From: Thermoplasmata archaeon
GTDB lineage: Archaea; Thermoplasmatota; Thermoplasmata; Sysuiplasmatales; Sysuiplasmataceae
Assembly (NCBI GenBank): GCA_021796895.1
Contig: JAKABN010000007.1
Span: 1 to 33,770 of the forward strand
Length of the DNA stretch: 33,770 bases
Direction of reading: 5' to 3'
Positions 9,867 to 19,900 of this stretch are shown here, piece after piece (position 1 is the first letter of the stretch; every line of letters starts with the position of its first letter). A program made the position numbers and the translations under genes. The notes under the pieces were generated by a model. That model saw only the letters and a program-made list of their open reading frames with translations, was not told where the DNA came from and did no database searches.

Positions 9867-10322
9867 TTGCTGGCAGGTGTGGCGTACGGCGTTCTTGATG
9901 CCATCATAGCGGCCGTTTTTCTGACTGTTTACAAAAACCTGATTCTGACGGTTCTGGCAAAATCGATCCCCTCCAGCGTGTCTGTGAGCGCGGCTTCGCT
10001 CTACAGCCTGGCCGTAGACATAGCAATTGCTTTTGCCATTGTGGGAGGGATAGTAATCGGAATGCTGCTCGGCGTAGTATTCAGCCTGACATTCGACCGC
10101 CTGCCGGGCAGGACCGGCATGACGAAGGGTGCATTCTTTGGCGTGGTGATGTGGTTGATATTCAATGTTCTGCTGGGGGCAGGAAACATCAGATACGGCA
10201 CGATGTTTTATGTCGCAAGTATAGCGGCAGGCCTGACGATTTCGCTCGTATTCGGCGTGATATTGGGCAGGCTGTTTGAAACAGGCATGAAACGTTTGAC
10301 TGCCCTGAATCCGGTTGTCTGA
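9867..10322 (+). CDS. Hypothetical multi-pass membrane protein; start uncertain (TTG 9867, frame open to 9834)
   Basis: Hydrophobic 151 aa ORF with several predicted TM segments and Gly-rich helices; overlaps the next membrane ORF. Confidence 0.6.
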   Translation: MLAGVAYGVLDAIIAAVFLTVYKNLILTVLAKSIPSSVSVSAASLYSLAVDIAIAFAIVGGIVIGMLLGVVFSLTFDRLPGRTGMTKGAFFGVVMWLIFNVLLGAGNIRYGTMFYVASIAAGLTISLVFGVILGRLFETGMKRLTALNPVV

Positions 10323-10344
10323 TGATTGTGAGGATGCTGCAGGC

Positions 10345-11121
10345 ATGCATGTCAGCTGGACTCTCTATCTGGCACCACTCTCCTCGATCCTGATTGGAAC
10401 ATTGCCGCTGCTCTTCTTCCGTAGGAGCCTGAAACTTTTCGGAATAGCGGCTGCATCGTACTTCACGGCCATAGCGGCGAAGATTGCAATCGAGAGTGCA
10501 TTCCACGGTTTCTTCAGCAGCCCCGGAATTGCAGCCTATCTTGCGTACGGCATCCTTACGTCGATTTTTGAAGCTGGACTCGCATATGCTTTCATACTAT
10601 TTTTCCGCAAAGCGGCAATTGAGGACGGACGTTCGGGCCTGTTCTACGGCCTGAGCCTTTCATTCTGGGAAAACACGGTATTGATCGGCTTTCTGACTGC
10701 GCCATTCAACATAATTGACCTGATTATCATTCCGTTCATCCCCGCGGGACTCCTGCCGGCCGATGCATCTTCCACCTATGCGATCAACTACCTGCCGCTG
10801 CTCCTGCCGCACATCATTGACAGGATTTCATCGCTTATTGTGCATCTCATGTTCGGCTTCGCCGCTTACGAAGCGGTGAATCAATCCAGGGTGAGCAGGA
10901 TGCTGCCGGTCATGTCCCTCGGAATGATAGACAGCATCGCTGCATGGTGGGATTTCAACAAAGGTGCAATGAGTTACCTTGACCTTTCAATAATCCTGCT
11001 TGCTGTTACGGTTACCGCGTCGTTCCTTATCCTTGCCATGACAGGAGAACTGGATGACTTCAGGCATGCGATAATAAGAGAGCTTCTCTTCGGCGGTGAA
11101 AGAAAAAGCGACGGCAAATAA
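10345..11121 (+). CDS. Multi-pass membrane protein, distantly similar to YhfC-family glutamic-type intramembrane proteases
   Basis: Start taken as ATG 10345 within ORF 10315..11121. Pattern LTSIFEAGLAYAFILFFRK...YGLSLSFWENTVLIG...DRISSLIVHLMFGFAAYEA resembles the YhfC helix order. Confidence 0.5.
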   Translation: MHVSWTLYLAPLSSILIGTLPLLFFRRSLKLFGIAAASYFTAIAAKIAIESAFHGFFSSPGIAAYLAYGILTSIFEAGLAYAFILFFRKAAIEDGRSGLFYGLSLSFWENTVLIGFLTAPFNIIDLIIIPFIPAGLLPADASSTYAINYLPLLLPHIIDRISSLIVHLMFGFAAYEAVNQSRVSRMLPVMSLGMIDSIAAWWDFNKGAMSYLDLSIILLAVTVTASFLILAMTGELDDFRHAIIRELLFGGERKSDGK

Positions 11122-11135
11122 GGAAATGGTTTGTT

Positions 11136-11162
11136 GCATCCGCGGAGCATGAGTGCGGATGC
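11136..11162. terminator. Perfect inverted repeat between convergent genes, candidate bidirectional terminator or processing hairpin
   Basis: GCATCCGC-ggagcatgagt-GCGGATGC; one extra T-A pair extends the stem to 9 bp (11135/11163). Lies between the ends of ORFs 10345..11121 (+) and 11201..13393 (-). Confidence 0.45.
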
Positions 11163-11200
11163 ACTGCCGGCAGTCTCAGATAGCCTGTGCGTTCCTACCG

Positions 11201-13393
11201 CTACTTCCCGTCCTTCTTTCCGGACTTGCCCAACATGCCGTTCTTCCTTGCAATCATGGTGATAACCGCAACGGCGACTATTGCTATCGCCACAATGACC
11301 ACTATGAAGTAGAACAGATTGGTTGATGTTATCGGGGGGTAGACTTGAGTGAATTTGAGAGCGAGCGTGGACGAGCTGGAAACAACCACAGATTTCGTGA
11401 TTTTCTGGTATACCGGTGTCAGGTCGTATGTTGTTGAGAACGAAGCGGTAACCGAATAACTGCCGCCTGCGAGTTCGAATGTTGCGTAACCGTTGTTGTC
11501 AGTCACGGCAGAAAGGAATGTTCCGGTCGAGTTGCTGAACACGTTGACAACGACATTGCCCAGAGGTGAACCGTCTGCGGACAGGGCCTTGAAGGTCATC
11601 GTGTATATGCTGCTGTTAAGGACCATTGCCGGCGCAGTCGGGTTGTTCAGAACGACATTGCCGTTGTGATAAACGAGAATTCCCTTCCAGTACACGGATA
11701 CAGCGTATACGCCATAGGGTATGACAGCCGAGGCCAGGCCCGACGCGTCCGTCGTATTGAAGCCCATGTCTATGCCCGTGGTCGAGTTCACTACGAGTAT
11801 GTTTGCCGTGGGCACGGCGCTGCCGGATGCGCTGACGACCTTGAATGACTGAGTGTATGCGTTGACATTGACAGGAACGTTTCCGTTACTGTTCATGTCA
11901 ATTTGCCCGTTGAATATCACGCTGCTGTGCCACACGACCGTCGTGGGATAGTTGCCTCCTGCCATTTCTGACATGGGATATGCACCGCTGCTTCCAGTCA
12001 CGAGCGTCGGAAGATGGGTGCCGTTCGGCGATGTCATGTAGACAAATGCGTCCGGCAGAGGCATTCCGGATTGACTCTCGAAGATGTATGTCGGCGAATA
12101 GACACTTGCCTTAAGAGTGAACGCGTTGCTTGTGTTGTTCACAATTACTGGAAATGTTCCCACGTCCACGGACTGCCAGAATACGCGTATGGTGTAGTTT
12201 CCCCCGAACACCGATATGCCGGCCACTCCGTTACTGTTTGTGCGGTTCGAGGCTATGAATGAGGTAGAGTAGTAAGCGCGTACCACCGCTCCGCTCAGCG
12301 CATTGCCCTGGGAGTCCTGGACTGTGAACAGCGCATGAACGGGCGGGAGACCGATGAACAGCTGCATGCTTCCGTACGCGTTCCTGCCGTATACTACCCC
12401 GGGAGAGTTGATGTAATTGTGCATTGTGTTGTCAGTGCCGTTGACTCTTATGGTGTAGTTACCCAGCGCAAAGCCGCTGTAGTTGAATGTGAACTTGTAG
12501 GTCATGAAGTAGCCGCTCTTGGAAAAGACGGTGGCATTCGTCATAACGCCGCTCTCCACTGTTCCGCTGGTGTTGCTTATTGCATACTGCACGGGCCAGG
12601 AGTAGAAGTCATATGCGCCCAGAGGGTCAGTCAGATTGGCAAATACGGTGACATTCTTGTTGGATGCGTTGGAGGGCAGTGAATAGAGTTTTGCTCCTGA
12701 GCTGTTGACAGCATACATGCTGTTTACCTCAAGATAGGAGGAGACCGGTAAGACTGCTTCGGAATAGTAGTACGTGCCTTTCACATGTCCCCATAGTGCG
12801 TTATAAATCTGACTCGTTCCCCCATTAACTACGATGAGGAAGGAGAGACTGTAATTTGCCTTCACGGTCATGTTTACCGTGGGACCGGTGATGTGTATCA
12901 GCGTCGGCGTCGTGCCGGGATAGGCGACATTTGTAGAAGTGGCCGGTCCCGTTGCAACGAGAGACGAAGTGCCGTTCGGGGAGTCGAGATACAGAGACAT
13001 TGTGATGTGCCCGGATGTTGGCGCAGAGCCGTTCTGTGTCATGTAAAGGTAAGTGTACATGGTGCCGTTCAGCTGCAACGGACCGGCCAGCTGCGGATAC
13101 ATTGTGAAGTTCAGGGAGAGATAATGCGTGGCGGAAATATTGTCTCCCGTATTGGCATACTGAGGAACGGAGTCGTTCCAGGTATCCGCTACGTGGAGGT
13201 GAGGAGCGCCGACAATGGTCACCGGCGACGACAGGTTGTGGAAGTACATCGTCAGATTTGTAGGCGTGGGAGGCGAGCCTGAATAAGGCACCGCAAGTGC
13301 GGGCGCAGACGCGCCCTGTATCACGAATGCGGCGGAAAGGAGCATTATAACGGTCAACAATCCTGCTTTCAGAGTCCGTCCGAGACTGATCAT
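11201..13393 (-). CDS. Large exported surface protein with repeated Ig/carboxypeptidase-regulatory-like beta domains and C-terminal TM anchor
   Basis: Likely start ATG 13393 (MISLGRTLKAGLLTVIMLLSAAFVIQGASAPALA signal peptide). N/S/T/G-rich; repeated YxxTFKALSADGSPLGNVVVNVFSNSTGT-like modules; C-terminal FYFIVVIVAIAIVAVAVITMIARKNG. Confidence 0.8.
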   Translation of the reverse strand: MISLGRTLKAGLLTVIMLLSAAFVIQGASAPALAVPYSGSPPTPTNLTMYFHNLSSPVTIVGAPHLHVADTWNDSVPQYANTGDNISATHYLSLNFTMYPQLAGPLQLNGTMYTYLYMTQNGSAPTSGHITMSLYLDSPNGTSSLVATGPATSTNVAYPGTTPTLIHITGPTVNMTVKANYSLSFLIVVNGGTSQIYNALWGHVKGTYYYSEAVLPVSSYLEVNSMYAVNSSGAKLYSLPSNASNKNVTVFANLTDPLGAYDFYSWPVQYAISNTSGTVESGVMTNATVFSKSGYFMTYKFTFNYSGFALGNYTIRVNGTDNTMHNYINSPGVVYGRNAYGSMQLFIGLPPVHALFTVQDSQGNALSGAVVRAYYSTSFIASNRTNSNGVAGISVFGGNYTIRVFWQSVDVGTFPVIVNNTSNAFTLKASVYSPTYIFESQSGMPLPDAFVYMTSPNGTHLPTLVTGSSGAYPMSEMAGGNYPTTVVWHSSVIFNGQIDMNSNGNVPVNVNAYTQSFKVVSASGSAVPTANILVVNSTTGIDMGFNTTDASGLASAVIPYGVYAVSVYWKGILVYHNGNVVLNNPTAPAMVLNSSIYTMTFKALSADGSPLGNVVVNVFSNSTGTFLSAVTDNNGYATFELAGGSYSVTASFSTTYDLTPVYQKITKSVVVSSSSTLALKFTQVYPPITSTNLFYFIVVIVAIAIVAVAVITMIARKNGMLGKSGKKDGK

Positions 13394-13422
13394 AATTATC
13401 ACTATGATTGTGTCCGGTTGAC

Positions 13423-13430
13423 TATTTAAA
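13423..13430 (-). promoter_or_regulatory. TATA-box-like element for the surface-protein gene
   Basis: TTTAAATA on the minus strand, about 30 nt upstream of ATG 13393; spacing fits an archaeal promoter with a very short leader. Confidence 0.45.
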
Positions 13431-13544
13431 CCGTCATTTATCATTTGCACTGTTCGATAATTGTCAAAGCCAGACAGTTTCATCGGTGCCGCGGATGCGC
13501 ACTGCGTGGACGTCTTTGAAAGCAGCACCAGGCGCACGCTGGCT

Positions 13545-14234
13545 TTAGGGCTGCACTGCTTTTCCCTTTCTGAATATCACCGAAATATTGTGAGTTATCA
13601 GTTTCTCCCCCGACGGAGTCGTCCTGCGCCTGAAGGCTTCCTCCCAGTCGACAGCATCGAAAGGAGCGAAAAGGCTAACGAGCTCAGCTCTTGAAACAAA
13701 CGAAGCCTGACTTCCGATACCGCACTTTCCGTTTACGGTCAGACTGCCGTTTCTTGTATCCATCGGTCCCCTTGTGTCGAGAGTGAGAATTCCATTCTCT
13801 GTCAGCATGTTGAAAAGGCACGCGGATATCCGTGAAATGTCACTTCGGGAGTATCCGTCTAGGACCTGTCTGGCTATGATCACGTCGAAGCACTCCGGTA
13901 TGAAGGGTATGCTCAGTATGCTGCCGCATACCCTGCCGGCGCCACCGTCAACGGACAGAAGCGCCTCCATGCAAAAATCCAATCCCGTTACATCTATTCC
14001 GCGTCCGAGCAGTTCAGGCATGGCAAGCATGTGCCTGATTGCCCGTCCGGTACCGCAGCCGGCATCCAGCACTCTTGAGCCCCGTTCCATGTAGCGCGCA
14101 ATGGTGCGCAGGGAGAAATCTGACAGCGGGCAGCCGCCGAGTTTCATGCCGCGGGAATAGAATCTGCGCCATCTCGCCGCAACTTTCAGCGTGTTTTCCG
14201 GTGTCTTGCCACATTTCACCTCATCATCGGACAT
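13545..14234 (-). CDS. Class I SAM-dependent methyltransferase
   Basis: 229 aa; motif I SRVLDAGCGTGRAIRHML; FDVIIARQVLDGYSRSDI. Confidence 0.8.
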   Translation of the reverse strand: MSDDEVKCGKTPENTLKVAARWRRFYSRGMKLGGCPLSDFSLRTIARYMERGSRVLDAGCGTGRAIRHMLAMPELLGRGIDVTGLDFCMEALLSVDGGAGRVCGSILSIPFIPECFDVIIARQVLDGYSRSDISRISACLFNMLTENGILTLDTRGPMDTRNGSLTVNGKCGIGSQASFVSRAELVSLFAPFDAVDWEEAFRRRTTPSGEKLITHNISVIFRKGKAVQP

Positions 14235-14247
14235 CGTCGCACTTCAA

Positions 14248-16830
14248 TCACTTTTTGATAAACAGCAATATGTCTCCGACCTGAAGAGCGTCCGCCTCGG
14301 TGCCTTCAACAATGTATGACACGGTCAGCTGGAACGCTTCTTTCTCTATCGAGAGGGTCCCTATCTTCAGGCTTCCATCCTGGTTGAGCAGCAGTGCTGA
14401 GGGATCAGCACTCTTCAGCGCCTCCGTGATGTCCTTCGCCTTCTCCCTGTACTTCGGTCCGATATACTGATAGTTTGGCTTTACGGCAGTGACCGCCCTT
14501 CTGTAGCTTCCTGCCGTCCCGAATCTGACTTCCGCCGCTCTGCAGGCGCCGGTAATGTCTACCGCCGCTGCCTTTAGCTCATCGGTGCACTGCATCATCA
14601 GTATCTGCGCAATGGGCCCGTTATAGCTTTTCTTTGCACGCCAGTCCCTGACTGCATGAACGATGTCTACTGCCGTTCTGCCTGCCCCGGTGACGACGAT
14701 ATCCTGCTGGAGAGGTTCCGGCCATCTGCACACGTGTATGCTCTTCTCCCCCGCCCTGAAAAATTCCTGATAAACCGCCTCCGTGATATGCGGCAGGAGC
14801 GGCGCCAGCATCCTGACGACGCCCATGGCGATCGTCCGCAGGATCCAGACAGAGGCGTGGTCTCCCTCCTTTGCGCGCTGCTTCACCATTTCTATGTAGT
14901 CGTCGGCAAAATCGTGCCATGCAAACTGCTCTATAACCCTCATGGCCCTGTCGAACTCATACGACTCCATGAATGCGGTGGCATCCCTCACTGCGGCGCT
15001 GTAAAGCGAAAGTATCCACGAGTCGACGGATCCGAAGTAACGCGGCATATCTTTGTCCTTCACATCGAACGAGGCGCAGAATCTGGCTATATTCCACACC
15101 TTGTTGCATAGCCTCTGTCCGTGGACAACATCCTTTTCCCTGAATGCCTGGTCTGTCCCGAGACTGCATGTAGCAGCAAAGTAGCGAAGCGCATCTGCGC
15201 CATATTTCTTTATTATCGGCACCGGATCTATCATGTTACCCAGATGGGTGTGCATGGGTGTCCTGTCTGGTGCCATGATGAAGCCCGTGATCATAATGTC
15301 ATTCCATGGGATCTCGTCAAGCAGCAGATGGGATCTGAGTATTGTGTAGTATGCCCACGTCCTTATGATCTCGTGTGCCTGACCCCTGAGGCTCATGGGA
15401 AAGAGTCGTGAAAAAAGCTTCTCGTTTCTTTCCCAGAAGGTGTTGTACAGAACGCTCACGCTGGAATCCATCCATGTGTCGAAGACGTCCGTGCTGCCCT
15501 TCAATTCTGAACCGCACTTCGGGCACGGACCAGGGGGGGAAGTTTCGAGAGGGTCGATATAGCACTGGCTTTCGACCGCAGGCACAATGTGTCCGCAGCC
15601 GGTGCATTCCCAGACCGGCAGGGGTGTGGCAAACAGCCGCTGCCTTGATATTACCCAGTCCCAGGTGAGCGATTCGGTCCAGTCCTTCAGCCGCTGCTTC
15701 ATGAACTCCGGAAACCAGCGTATCTCGGCCGCCTTCTCCATTATCTCCTTTTTGAAGTCGACGGACTTCAGGAACCACTGTTTGGTTTCGATAATCTCGA
15801 CGGGTGTGGCACAGCGCCAGCATACGCCCACGCTGTGGTCAAATGTTTCGGACTTGCGCAGCACGCCCTTTTTACTGAGCGCATCGACCATGGCCACCCT
15901 TGCATCTGCCGTATTCTTGCCTGCAAGGAAACCGGCCTGCGCATTCATCTTTCCGATGTCGTCTATGATAATGCTCACGGGCAGTTTGTGTTTGAGTATC
16001 CAGTCTGCGTCTTCCTTGTCTCCATAGGAGCAGACCATCACGGCGCCGGTGCCGAATGCCGCATCCACCCTGTCGTCCGCCAGCAGAGGCACCTCCTTTC
16101 CGTACACAGGCAGGACGGCTTTCTGACCGTTGAGTCCGGCGTGCCTCCTGTCATCCTCTCTGAACAGAACCGCCTGGCATGCTCCTATGAGTTCCGGTCT
16201 GGTGGTTGCTATGGTCACGTGCCCTCCGCCCTTGAGCACAAAGTCCACGTAGTACAATTCGGCCTTCCGCTCTTCCCTCTCCACTTCCGCATCGGCCAGA
16301 GAGGTATTGCAGTGAACGCACCAGTTCACAGGAAAAGTGCCGCGGTAGGCGAGTCCCCTGTCAAGCATACGCAGGAATGTGATCTGGGTGATTCGTCTGT
16401 ATTCGGGTGCGTCTGTCTGGTAGTATATACTCGGATCAAGACTCATGCCGAGCATTTCAAATTGAATGGTCATGGTATCGATGAACTGATTGGCATATTC
16501 CGAGCATAGGCGCAGGTAAGTCTTCCTGTCTGTGTTGAATTTGGTTATTCCGTGCTTCTTTTCGGTTGCTGTTTCGACAGGCATGCCGTTTGTGTCGAAA
16601 CATAATGGAAAAAAGATGTTGTATCCGCGCATCCTGCGATATCTTGCGGCAAAATCGAGCATAGGATATCCAGTCGCATGGCCAAGGTGCAGAGCACCGG
16701 AAGTATAGCGTGGGGGATTGTCGATACTGTAAATCTCGTCCTTCGAGGAAGGATCGAATCGATATATGTTCCACTCCTTCCACTTCTGCTGCCATCTGGG
16801 TTCTGCAGAAGTGTGGTCATACGCAGACAT
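14248..16830 (-). CDS. valS: Valyl-tRNA synthetase, archaeal type
   Basis: 860 aa; HIGH motif GALHLGHATGYPMLDF, CP1 editing region (ATTRPELIGACQAVLF, FGTGAVMVCSYGDKEDADW), zinc-binding Cys pairs, KYGADALRYFAATCSLGTDQAF. Confidence 0.9.
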   Translation of the reverse strand: MSAYDHTSAEPRWQQKWKEWNIYRFDPSSKDEIYSIDNPPRYTSGALHLGHATGYPMLDFAARYRRMRGYNIFFPLCFDTNGMPVETATEKKHGITKFNTDRKTYLRLCSEYANQFIDTMTIQFEMLGMSLDPSIYYQTDAPEYRRITQITFLRMLDRGLAYRGTFPVNWCVHCNTSLADAEVEREERKAELYYVDFVLKGGGHVTIATTRPELIGACQAVLFREDDRRHAGLNGQKAVLPVYGKEVPLLADDRVDAAFGTGAVMVCSYGDKEDADWILKHKLPVSIIIDDIGKMNAQAGFLAGKNTADARVAMVDALSKKGVLRKSETFDHSVGVCWRCATPVEIIETKQWFLKSVDFKKEIMEKAAEIRWFPEFMKQRLKDWTESLTWDWVISRQRLFATPLPVWECTGCGHIVPAVESQCYIDPLETSPPGPCPKCGSELKGSTDVFDTWMDSSVSVLYNTFWERNEKLFSRLFPMSLRGQAHEIIRTWAYYTILRSHLLLDEIPWNDIMITGFIMAPDRTPMHTHLGNMIDPVPIIKKYGADALRYFAATCSLGTDQAFREKDVVHGQRLCNKVWNIARFCASFDVKDKDMPRYFGSVDSWILSLYSAAVRDATAFMESYEFDRAMRVIEQFAWHDFADDYIEMVKQRAKEGDHASVWILRTIAMGVVRMLAPLLPHITEAVYQEFFRAGEKSIHVCRWPEPLQQDIVVTGAGRTAVDIVHAVRDWRAKKSYNGPIAQILMMQCTDELKAAAVDITGACRAAEVRFGTAGSYRRAVTAVKPNYQYIGPKYREKAKDITEALKSADPSALLLNQDGSLKIGTLSIEKEAFQLTVSYIVEGTEADALQVGDILLFIKK

Positions 16831-17041
16831 CAGACAGTCTGAAGCTGACCTGATTAAAAAAACATTACCAGAAAAAGCCGGAAAAAGCCTGAGCCGGAAG
16901 GCACATGACGCGAATATCAGGAACTTCGTTCCCCGAAGACACGCCGGATATCTATAACTATTACGGCGTTATATTCAAATAATATGTATATGTAGCGCCG
17001 TACGGTGGTCGTTCCTGGCATCTGCCGAAATAGCATCCATA

Positions 17042-17863
17042 ATGGCGGCGTTCGTCATAAGTTTCAGGGAAGCGCTTGAGGCGTCGCTTGTCGTCATCGT
17101 GCTTTCAAGCTATCTGGCTGTGACAGACGCCCGGCGCGTTCCTTACGTGTACGCGGGTGTAGCGGCCGGGGTAGCTGTTTCAGTGTTGCTTGCGATCCTC
17201 TTCGGTTATCTGTATGGTGCATTCGGGGACTATTTCGAGGCGATCATGGGAATATTCGCCGTTGTCGTTCTCACATACATGATCCTCTTCATGAAAAAGC
17301 ACTCGAAGTCGATACGTACCTCCATAGAACAGAAACTGGAAAAGAACATAGACAGTTACGGCTTTCCCGCGATATTCCTTATCAGCTTCACCACTGTACT
17401 CAGGGAAGGTGTGGAGGCGGTGATATTCATTGCCCCGTTTATTTTCATATCCGAGGCGGGAAGCGCAATAGGAGCCGCAGGGGGCATGATTGCTGTTTCT
17501 GTTCTTTTCGTCGTACTCAACAGCATGACGCGCAAAATGGACATAGGTGCCGTTTTCAGATGGACTTCAGTCGCGCTAATCGTCTTCGCGTCCGCCATAC
17601 TCGCCATAGTCATACACAACCTGGAGCGGGTCGGACTGATGCCTTCCGCCAATGTACTGCTGAGCTATCACGATACCGGCTATGTCTCTTCCATCCTGCA
17701 TTCAATTCTCACACTGCTGATAGGTTTCGACGGATCCTCGTACACGCTTGCTCAGCTTGTGGCGTATCTGGCGCTGCTCATCACGCTGTTTGCTTATTTC
17801 TTCAGGCTCGGTGAAGCCAGGAACATGCCGTCAACAGAAGCAAGGCCACAGACAGACGAGTGA
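17042..17863 (+). CDS. FTR1-family iron permease-like protein
   Basis: 273 aa, multi-TM, with two REXXE-type motifs: SFREALEASLVVIVLSSYL and VLREGVEAVIFIAPF. Confidence 0.85.
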   Translation: MAAFVISFREALEASLVVIVLSSYLAVTDARRVPYVYAGVAAGVAVSVLLAILFGYLYGAFGDYFEAIMGIFAVVVLTYMILFMKKHSKSIRTSIEQKLEKNIDSYGFPAIFLISFTTVLREGVEAVIFIAPFIFISEAGSAIGAAGGMIAVSVLFVVLNSMTRKMDIGAVFRWTSVALIVFASAILAIVIHNLERVGLMPSANVLLSYHDTGYVSSILHSILTLLIGFDGSSYTLAQLVAYLALLITLFAYFFRLGEARNMPSTEARPQTDE

Positions 17864-17868
17864 CAGCC

Positions 17869-18525
17869 TTACTCGTACACTGGATGGCCAAGATGACCCG
17901 TGTTCCTCAACTCTATCAAATCATCGAACAATTCGCTTGCCACTTTTATAACTTCATCAAATGCCAGCTGCGCCATCTTCCTGATCTCCCACTGGGCACT
18001 TACATCCAGCCGCATTATGAAGAAGTGCCGCAGGGATCTGGCGTTCGTTGTCCAGTAGAGCTTTGTCTCGGCCGCATTTGTCAGAACAAAACGTGCGTCT
18101 TCCTTTTTCACGCCAAGCTTGAGCAGAGAGGAATAGACGTCATAGCTTTTCCTTATGAAATCGTCCATTATCGACAGGGCCTCGTTCCTTTTTTCCTGTG
18201 AAACGTTCTCCAGCGACGGAAGAACATAGTTGGATTCCTTCTCGGAGACATAACGCTGACTTCTCTGACTGAAAGAACTGTGTCTGTGTCTCACCAGCTG
18301 ATGTGAGCACGCCCTGCTTATTCCCTCTACCCTGAAGGTGAAGTTTGCATGCTCGATAACATCCATATGACCATAGCTGATGATGCGCTTGATGAATGAG
18401 CCGTAATCCTCCTTTGCCTCCCTGTCGTAGCATATGCCCGCAGCACGTCCACATGCTTCCACCGGATTCGCAGTGTGATTTACCAGTTCAACCTTTAACG
18501 TGTTCACTTCTTCGGGGAATGCCAT
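17869..18525 (-). CDS. thyX: FAD-dependent thymidylate synthase ThyX
   Basis: ThyX motif RHRHSSFSQRSQRY; NFTFRVEGISRACSHQLVRHR. Start taken as ATG 18525 (MAFPEEVNTLKVELVNHT). Confidence 0.93.
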   Translation of the reverse strand: MAFPEEVNTLKVELVNHTANPVEACGRAAGICYDREAKEDYGSFIKRIISYGHMDVIEHANFTFRVEGISRACSHQLVRHRHSSFSQRSQRYVSEKESNYVLPSLENVSQEKRNEALSIMDDFIRKSYDVYSSLLKLGVKKEDARFVLTNAAETKLYWTTNARSLRHFFIMRLDVSAQWEIRKMAQLAFDEVIKVASELFDDLIELRNTGHLGHPVYE

Positions 18526-18653
18526 CGCCTGCCATAAAACTTGGCAGCGTGATATGCAGAGACTGCGGGCTACAGGCAGATTGAAGTATTTTTCCGAAAA
18601 TCGTGTACAACAGTTTAATATTATGATGACGTTCATTCGCAAAGTCAATCGAG

Positions 18654-19889
18654 TTGAGCTCTAATTTGGCCTCAGAAACAGTTAACCCTAGGGTGGGGTA
18701 CTTCAGGGTGCTCGCCAACAGGAGTTTCTTCTACCTTTGGGCAGCGACTCTTGTGTCGAGGACGGGGGATAATCTTCTATCCATAGCCATGCTGTGGTTC
18801 ATATACGGAGTGCTGACGCACAATGTCCTGTATGCGGGACTCATAGCCGCCGCATATTACGCGCCGACATTTCTGTTTGCGCCTCTATTCGGCAAGGTCG
18901 CGGACAGCTACAACAGAAAGCACGTGATGATCGCGGCAACGCTTGCAGAGATGGCATTTGCGGTGCTGCTGTACTTTTCGATTGCGCTCAAGTTGTTTGT
19001 GCTGCAAACGTCGTTCATTGCAGTTTTCTCAATAGCAAGCTTTGGATTTCTCGTCTCGATTTCAAGAAGCAGCAGCATACCTCTCACAGTTCCAAAGGAG
19101 GAGCTTACGGCCGCAAACTCTCTGCAGCAGGCCACTACACAGCTTACCAGGATATTCGGATTTCTTGCCGGAGGTGTTATGCTTCTCGCCATCGGCATAC
19201 GCGGAATAGTGCTCCTCGAGGTTGCCCTGTTCATAATCAGTGCGGGGATGTTCGTTGGAATGAATCTTTCAGAGCAGAAGAGGGATTCAAGAAAGAGAAG
19301 CGGATTCGACGGACTGCGCTATATCAGAAACAACAGACTCATGATGGAGGCGTCGATATTCCTGTCGGTGGTGAATTTCACCGGAGCAGGAATGATCGTT
19401 CTTCCTGCCATAATGGCGAAGACTGTCTTCAGATCAGGTCCGGGTGTTTTTGCATCTATCCTCGTCTTTCTTGCAGCGGGCACTGTTGCAGGGAACTACA
19501 TCGTGACAAAGTTCAATCCTGGAAGCAAAGTGGGCAGGATACTGATAATTTCAAACACAGTCGATGCCTTTCTCTACATACTGTTCGCATACTCCGGCAG
19601 CGAATTTCTGGCTGTGGCCATTTCGGTGGTGATAGGTTTCGTGGAGGGCATTTCGATAGTCCCGTTCGTCACGCTTGTTCAGGCAAGAACGCCCAACGAG
19701 CGTCTCGGGAGCGTGCTTGCGGCGCTCAGTCTTCTGCTGCTGGGCAGCGCTTCACTTTCCATGCTGAGCAGCGGTTTCCTCGTGCTGCTCCTTGGCGTTC
19801 AGGGTGTGTATCTCCTGTTCGCGGTGCTGATGCTGGCCATGTGCGCCGCAGCAACAAATATGAGAGAGCTCCGCAATGCATCATACTGA
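18654..19889 (+). CDS. MFS transporter (MFS_3-like permease)
   Basis: 411 aa, ~12 TM; FFYLWAATLVSRTGDNLLSIAMLWFIYGVL, FAPLFGKVADSYNRKHVMI, TAANSLQQATTQLTRIFG. Confidence 0.85.
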   Translation: MSSNLASETVNPRVGYFRVLANRSFFYLWAATLVSRTGDNLLSIAMLWFIYGVLTHNVLYAGLIAAAYYAPTFLFAPLFGKVADSYNRKHVMIAATLAEMAFAVLLYFSIALKLFVLQTSFIAVFSIASFGFLVSISRSSSIPLTVPKEELTAANSLQQATTQLTRIFGFLAGGVMLLAIGIRGIVLLEVALFIISAGMFVGMNLSEQKRDSRKRSGFDGLRYIRNNRLMMEASIFLSVVNFTGAGMIVLPAIMAKTVFRSGPGVFASILVFLAAGTVAGNYIVTKFNPGSKVGRILIISNTVDAFLYILFAYSGSEFLAVAISVVIGFVEGISIVPFVTLVQARTPNERLGSVLAALSLLLLGSASLSMLSSGFLVLLLGVQGVYLLFAVLMLAMCAAATNMRELRNASY

Positions 19890-19900
19890 GCGGGGAGGAA

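Noticed and set aside
18794-19900. N-terminal half of ORF 18794..20485
   Set aside because: This part is an out-of-frame reading of the MFS gene; the real methyltransferase begins at ATG 19901.
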